This document shows positions 59,491-64,000 of a stretch of DNA of 64,000 nt, piece after piece. The position numbers and the translations under genes are program-made. Every line of letters begins with the position of its first letter. The first letter of the stretch is position 1. This stretch comes from Chryseobacterium paludis. GTDB taxonomy: Bacteria > Bacteroidota > Bacteroidia > Flavobacteriales > Weeksellaceae. The notes below the pieces were generated by a model. It was given only the letters and a program-made list of their open reading frames with translations, did not search any database and was not told the origin of the DNA. The stretch lies in assembly GCF_025403485.1 (NCBI RefSeq), contig NZ_CP099966.1:3001001-3065000 (forward strand), in the 5' to 3' direction.

Positions 59491-61392
59491 TTAATGTTTT
59501 GCCCACCAGAGTGGAGTAAGTACAGCATCTTCTGCTCCCAACAGTTGCACTGCTTTTTGATAACCTTCTGGATCCGAATTTCTAAAACTACTAGGATATC
59601 TAAGTCTTTGTGGGAAATTCTTAAGAGAATTGGTCATAAAATTGCCTGTTGTAATGGCCGGTAAATTAACCAATGGAGTTTCAATAGCTGGATTTTCAAA
59701 AAATGGCAATCCCAATCTTCTATGGTCATTCCATGATTCCAAAGGAAGCCATGGCATATTAGCTAAATACTTTTGAGTAATGATTTTAGTTAATTTATCA
59801 TTTTTAAAAGCTCCGTTTTTGTAAATAGTATTAACCGGGTAATTAATGGTAACTGAAACAAGATTATTGCTGGCAGGGTCTCTATATTTCATCGTATGAG
59901 TTGATCCCGGTTCTGTAATATGCCCATAAGCAACGGAAGTTCCATCTCTGTTGTAATCAGTAGAAGCAATATATTGTCCGTAGAACTGAGAAACACTATT
60001 ATAGATAAAGCTATCTTGTATCCCTTTATTATAAGCTGCTTCATCATTCATTGGTGTAGCCCATCCTTTTAAGGCTGCTTCAGCAATTAAGAAATAAGAT
60101 TCCCAGCTTGCAAAAAATATTCTTGAGTTGGTACTCTCTCTATATTGCTTTCCCAAAGCAGGTGCACGACCAATTAATCCTCTTAATCCATTTCTTTGGC
60201 CTTTCTCAGCCCAGTTTCCAATTGCAAATGCATTCCAGGTATTTACAGCGTTTACAGTGATGGTTGTATTATTCGTAAATTGAAGATCCCCATAGTTTGT
60301 TTTAGCATCATTTGTATAGGTAGGATAAAGAGAATAAATAGGATTTGTAAAGTCTCCTGGAATATAAAATGTTTTAAACGCTCTTGGATCAATCTTATTT
60401 GGAATTCCATCCAGCCAATAGCCAGCAGAAGGATCATTGGTAAGTTTAGTAAATTGCTCATCATATTTTATTCCAATATAATCTGCATCTTTTATGGCAC
60501 TGTGTTTATCTTGACTTAGCTGATCCATCGAATTAATCCCTCCTAACCCAATATATAAATTATTGAGCGTGCTTGATAACAATTGTGAATTCCACTCTCT
60601 AGACATTACCCCTGTTAAACCATCCCATCCAGGTTTTTCAGCAATCGTAAAATTATCGGAACTTACACTTATAAAATTATTGGATGCAATCGCAGCTTCA
60701 AATTCTGACTTTGCTTTAGCGGGTTCTACTTCAGATATTCTCATGGCAACTCTCATACGCAAGGAATTGGCATATTTTACCCATTGGTTCCATTTTAGTT
60801 TATATGCCATATCATACTTCGAAATATTATCAGCTGGAATGGGTTGATTAAGATCCATTTTTGCGACAGCATCTTTTAATTCATCTAAAATAAAATAATA
60901 CACTTCTTTTTCAGAATTAAAGTTGGGATTAGTTCCCTGGAAAGCCAGAATAGGCTGTGGACCAAAATTATCTGAAAATTCGCTCATTAAGTAGGCTCTC
61001 CAAATACGGGCAACCTGGATTAGATTGTCATAATGGGGTAGCCCCTGTCCTGTCGCTTTTTTCTCATTAGCAATTTGAATTGTTGCATTAGCATTATTAA
61101 GCCATTGAGAAATATACTTCCAGTATTCTACTGTCCAAGAATCATTATCAGTTCCTCCGGCTATACCAGTACTTAGATGCTGTCTCGCCGCAGTTTTCCA
61201 ATACAATACAAAAAGTCTCTCTGCAATATTAGGATCTTGCTGCGCACCAAGAATAGAGCTGTTCAGAAAGTACTCAGGTTGCACCTGATCAATATTTGCA
61301 GATAGTGGATCTGTATTAATTTCTTCAAAATCTTTACATCCGCAGAATGTAAGAAAAATCGATGCTAGAGCAGGAATTATATATTTTTTCAT
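59491..61392 (-). CDS. SusD/RagB-family nutrient-binding lipoprotein
   Basis: A 633-residue SusD-like protein, larger than the 491-residue one upstream. Lipoprotein signal with Cys19 (CGCKDFEEINTDP); the NTDP region and helical N-terminal half fit SusD-like_2. Stands 14 bases downstream of the SusC-like gene on the minus strand and pairs with it. No enzyme gene is seen in this pair within the window. Confidence 0.9.
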   Translation of the reverse strand: MKKYIIPALASIFLTFCGCKDFEEINTDPLSANIDQVQPEYFLNSSILGAQQDPNIAERLFVLYWKTAARQHLSTGIAGGTDNDSWTVEYWKYISQWLNNANATIQIANEKKATGQGLPHYDNLIQVARIWRAYLMSEFSDNFGPQPILAFQGTNPNFNSEKEVYYFILDELKDAVAKMDLNQPIPADNISKYDMAYKLKWNQWVKYANSLRMRVAMRISEVEPAKAKSEFEAAIASNNFISVSSDNFTIAEKPGWDGLTGVMSREWNSQLLSSTLNNLYIGLGGINSMDQLSQDKHSAIKDADYIGIKYDEQFTKLTNDPSAGYWLDGIPNKIDPRAFKTFYIPGDFTNPIYSLYPTYTNDAKTNYGDLQFTNNTTITVNAVNTWNAFAIGNWAEKGQRNGLRGLIGRAPALGKQYRESTNSRIFFASWESYFLIAEAALKGWATPMNDEAAYNKGIQDSFIYNSVSQFYGQYIASTDYNRDGTSVAYGHITEPGSTHTMKYRDPASNNLVSVTINYPVNTIYKNGAFKNDKLTKIITQKYLANMPWLPLESWNDHRRLGLPFFENPAIETPLVNLPAITTGNFMTNSLKNFPQRLRYPSSFRNSDPEGYQKAVQLLGAEDAVLTPLWWAKH

Positions 61393-61406
61393 TTTTTTTA
61401 TGTTTA

Positions 61407-64000
61407 TTAAAATCCTAATGTAATGGTAAATAAATATGATCTCATGGTTGGAAATGCAAAGTTTTCAAAGCCAACTGCATTGGAACTTATAGCGAATACT
61501 GATTCCGGATCTATGCCCTTTGACTTACTGTAAATCATCCAAACATTATTTGCTGTGAAAGCTACTTTAGCACTTTTAATTACAAATTTCTCAAACAAAG
61601 CTTTTGGAAAGTTATAAGAAAGTTGAATATTTCTAAGCCGGATATTAGTAGCATCATAAATATTCTGTTCCGTTATTCCTAAATTTCCAGTAGTAACAGC
61701 TGCCCAGTAATTCTGTTGTGTAATCTCCTTATTATTGGACATGTAGTTACCGTTCGTATCTACAACCACTCCGTCTACTATAAAATTATCACGTTTCCCT
61801 CCTGGCGCCGTATTTTCAGCTAGACCGCTCCTTTGTAATGCTGCTTGTGTTCCAGAAAAAAAATCGCCACCAATCCTCCCATCTATCTGGAATGAAAGCC
61901 CAAAGTTTTTATAAATAAAACTATTGGTAAAACCAAATAGAGCTTTAGGAGATTGATTTCCCAAATAAAATAAGCCAGTCTCTTTTTGAGGAGCGCCATT
62001 CCCATCTACTATTAATTTACCATAATAGGGGCTATTGGCATCTTCTACACGTTTAAATTTTGAACCATATATTGCTCCATATCTTCTGCCTACTTCGGCA
62101 AATATGCTTATATCATCAAATCCACCAAGCGAATATTTCATGACTTCACCATCAATTTTATTAATTCTACTGGTCATTTGTGAAAAGTTTACACTCGTAT
62201 TCCAAATAAAATTCTGATTCTTGATAACGTCTGTATTAAATACTATTTCAATTCCTTGATTTTGCAAACCTCCTGCATTGATCTTTTTTTTCTCATACCC
62301 TGAAAGAGGATTCATAGGTAAGTTGATTAGCTGATCAGTTGCTTTTGTATTGTAGTAACTTACATCCAACGAAATACGATTAAATAAACGCAGATCTAAA
62401 CCAACCTCAAAGGTCTTAAGCTTTTCATTTCTCAAGTTTGGATCATAAAGGATCTTCTTTCGATCTGCTGTAACATTTCCATTCGGGTCTTTTTTTATTT
62501 CGAAAGTATTATATAGCTCATAGGCTTCCAGAGAATTTCCTGTAACAGCATAAGAAGCTCTTATTTTGGCAAAAGATAAAATATTAGATTTTGTTCCATT
62601 CAATTTTGTAAGCATATCTGTAACGACTAATGATGTGCTTATAGATGGGTAAAAATAGGATCTGTTTTCTATGCTGAGAGTAGATGACCAATCATTTCTT
62701 GCCGTTGCGTTAATAAACCAATATCCATCATAATTAATCTCTGCCGCTGCAAAAACTGAGTTAATCTTTTTATTTAAGATAACCTCCCTTATATCGGGAT
62801 TTCCTACAGAATTATTGATATTAAAAAAATTGGGTGAAGTTAAATTAGGAGCAGAAAGATAAATAGCATTTGTTCTTGTCTCCATCATTTGACCATATAC
62901 AGAAAGAGATCCGCCCCATTTACCAACAATATTATCTCTTTTTGCATTCAAACTCGTAATGTAGTTATTTTCATAAAACCTTTCCTGGCTTGTATTGTAA
63001 GAATTATTTAGTCTTGATCCAGTCCATGTTTTTGCATTGGCTGCTAAAGAATAATAATCTGTTCCTAGCCTCACATCAACACTAAGCCAATCATTAAATT
63101 GATATTTTAGGTATCCACTTAGCAAAAATCTATCTTTCTTATCCTCATTAAGCTTGTTATAAGCCGCCCAATAAGGATTAATTCCATTATTTGTTATCCA
63201 TCTTTGAGTAACATTATTTTGCATCATTCCTTCTTTATAATCTCTTATATCAATGTTTCTTGGCATTAATAGAACGTTCCCATAACTATTCCCATCCAAG
63301 CCACCTCCAGGACGATTATTCGCTTTGGTACTTATATACTGAATTTTTACATCAGTAGTCCATCTTTTCTGGGCTCCAAAATTGGAGTTCATTTTGGCCA
63401 TGAAATTCCACCTTTCATATTTTGAGTTTGGTATCTGGCTATTATCATATAAATAGTTTCCAGACGTATATAGACTTGTGCCTTCTCCCAGATTTTCCTG
63501 AAAACTAATAGTGTGCTGCGTATTTGTTCCAGTCTTAAAAAAACCTTTGAGGTTATCATAAACCTTCATATCAGTTCCTTCTATTGAAGGGCCCCAGCTA
63601 TCCGTATTATCAAGGTTACTTGGGAGATTTGGAAGTCCATTACTTCCACGGGCAAAACTACTCTGTAAGTCGGGCTTCATAAATATTTTTTCAAAACCTA
63701 AACTAGTAGAATATGTAATACCAACACCCCCCTTCTTCTTTCCTGATTTAGTTGTTATCAAAATAACTCCATTTCCTGCCCTTGCTCCATATAAAGCAGA
63801 TGCAGCTCCTCCTTTTAAAACAGAGATAGTTTCAATATCGTCAGGATTGATATCACTCAATCCATTTCCCATATCTGTATCAGGATTCCATAAGTCGTTA
63901 TTCTTTGCCCCATCCTGACTCCGCCCTTTTACTCCAGCAGAATTATTAATGGGAATGCCATCTACAACTATTAATGGTTGGCTATCTCCTTCAAAAGAAT
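61407..64000 (-). CDS. SusC/RagA-family outer-membrane transporter, 5'-truncated by window edge
   Basis: The frame is open to the right window edge, with EGDSQPLIVVDGIPINNSAGVKG upstream of the Met at 63872, so that Met is internal. The visible part has the end of the TonB plug (ETISVLKGGAASALYGARAGNGVILITTKSGKKKGG) and the whole barrel to the last strand YLFTITLGF. The N-terminal regulatory domain lies outside. It pairs with the SusD-like gene downstream. Confidence 0.93.
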   Translation of the reverse strand, partial: SFEGDSQPLIVVDGIPINNSAGVKGRSQDGAKNNDLWNPDTDMGNGLSDINPDDIETISVLKGGAASALYGARAGNGVILITTKSGKKKGGVGITYSTSLGFEKIFMKPDLQSSFARGSNGLPNLPSNLDNTDSWGPSIEGTDMKVYDNLKGFFKTGTNTQHTISFQENLGEGTSLYTSGNYLYDNSQIPNSKYERWNFMAKMNSNFGAQKRWTTDVKIQYISTKANNRPGGGLDGNSYGNVLLMPRNIDIRDYKEGMMQNNVTQRWITNNGINPYWAAYNKLNEDKKDRFLLSGYLKYQFNDWLSVDVRLGTDYYSLAANAKTWTGSRLNNSYNTSQERFYENNYITSLNAKRDNIVGKWGGSLSVYGQMMETRTNAIYLSAPNLTSPNFFNINNSVGNPDIREVILNKKINSVFAAAEINYDGYWFINATARNDWSSTLSIENRSYFYPSISTSLVVTDMLTKLNGTKSNILSFAKIRASYAVTGNSLEAYELYNTFEIKKDPNGNVTADRKKILYDPNLRNEKLKTFEVGLDLRLFNRISLDVSYYNTKATDQLINLPMNPLSGYEKKKINAGGLQNQGIEIVFNTDVIKNQNFIWNTSVNFSQMTSRINKIDGEVMKYSLGGFDDISIFAEVGRRYGAIYGSKFKRVEDANSPYYGKLIVDGNGAPQKETGLFYLGNQSPKALFGFTNSFIYKNFGLSFQIDGRIGGDFFSGTQAALQRSGLAENTAPGGKRDNFIVDGVVVDTNGNYMSNNKEITQQNYWAAVTTGNLGITEQNIYDATNIRLRNIQLSYNFPKALFEKFVIKSAKVAFTANNVWMIYSKSKGIDPESVFAISSNAVGFENFAFPTMRSYLFTITLGF

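Noticed and set aside
63872..64000. Met at 63872 as the start of the second SusC-like gene
   Set aside because: The frame continues to the window edge with plug-domain sequence (IVVDGIPI), so the gene is cut rather than short.
1..64000. tRNA, rRNA, transposase, integrase or prophage genes
   Set aside because: Looked for in spacers and protein motifs; none could be supported.

Overview
The window looks like chromosomal DNA of a flavobacterium in the Bacteroidota, most like Chryseobacterium and its relatives (Weeksellaceae). The evidence is low-GC DNA, lipoproteins and secreted proteins with type IX secretion (T9SS) C-terminal sorting domains, two SusC/SusD pairs, families such as DUF6759, DUF3667, DUF4407, DUF4252 and DUF6443, and repeated TAnnTTTG promoter boxes of the Bacteroidota type. 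The genus is inferred from protein flavour only. I saw no rRNA, tRNA, CRISPR array, transposase or prophage.

Layout. 1-0.97 kb: two DUF6759-like genes, the first cut by the window edge. 1-2.8 kb: ribosomal operon rplM-rpsI-rpsB on the minus strand. 3.2-8.1 kb: a DUF3667 membrane protein, a small membrane protein and a fused isobutyryl-CoA mutase (IcmF). 8.2-18.1 kb: mostly single genes, namely an M16 peptidase, a Dph6-like ATPase, a PLP decarboxylase, a serine hydrolase with a 2H phosphoesterase, a secreted M64 peptidase with a small partner, ruvC and a small lipoprotein. 18.2-21.4 kb: a secreted M43 peptidase and a DUF4407 protein.

21.6-32.5 kb is an accessory region. A T9SS-sorted repeat protein, a YD-type secreted protein and a DUF6443/RHS protein with an unrecognised C-terminal domain are followed by a candidate membrane-anchored immunity protein. 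Then come an XRE regulator, two small orphan genes, a broken zinc-ribbon-like gene that has no start codon, and a KTSC-domain gene. 32.6-46.6 kb returns to housekeeping: peroxiredoxin/DsbA-like pair, guaB, an ECF sigma/anti-sigma/DUF4252 operon, a GlmU-like protein, rpmE2 (type B L31), a beta-helix lipoprotein with a MazG-like enzyme, and aroA-SDR-Omp85-like.

46.8-53.9 kb is a SusC-SusD pair followed by a phosphocholine-type phospholipase C, suggesting release and uptake of a phosphorylated or lipid-derived substrate. 54.1-59.4 kb is the most interesting part: a compact five-gene cluster with two paralogous Gly/Ala-rich exported proteins, a two-domain PapD-like chaperone candidate, a 918-residue usher-like outer-membrane barrel and a third small exported protein. 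It has the parts list of a chaperone-usher pathway in a very divergent form. The window ends in a second, convergent SusD-SusC pair whose SusC is cut by the right edge.

Two intergenic themes recur. TAnnTTTG boxes sit just upstream of many genes and in three cases overlap the longest possible ORF, so they move the start downstream. Several spacers also carry arrays with exact 7-bp periodicity, often as two opposed arms.
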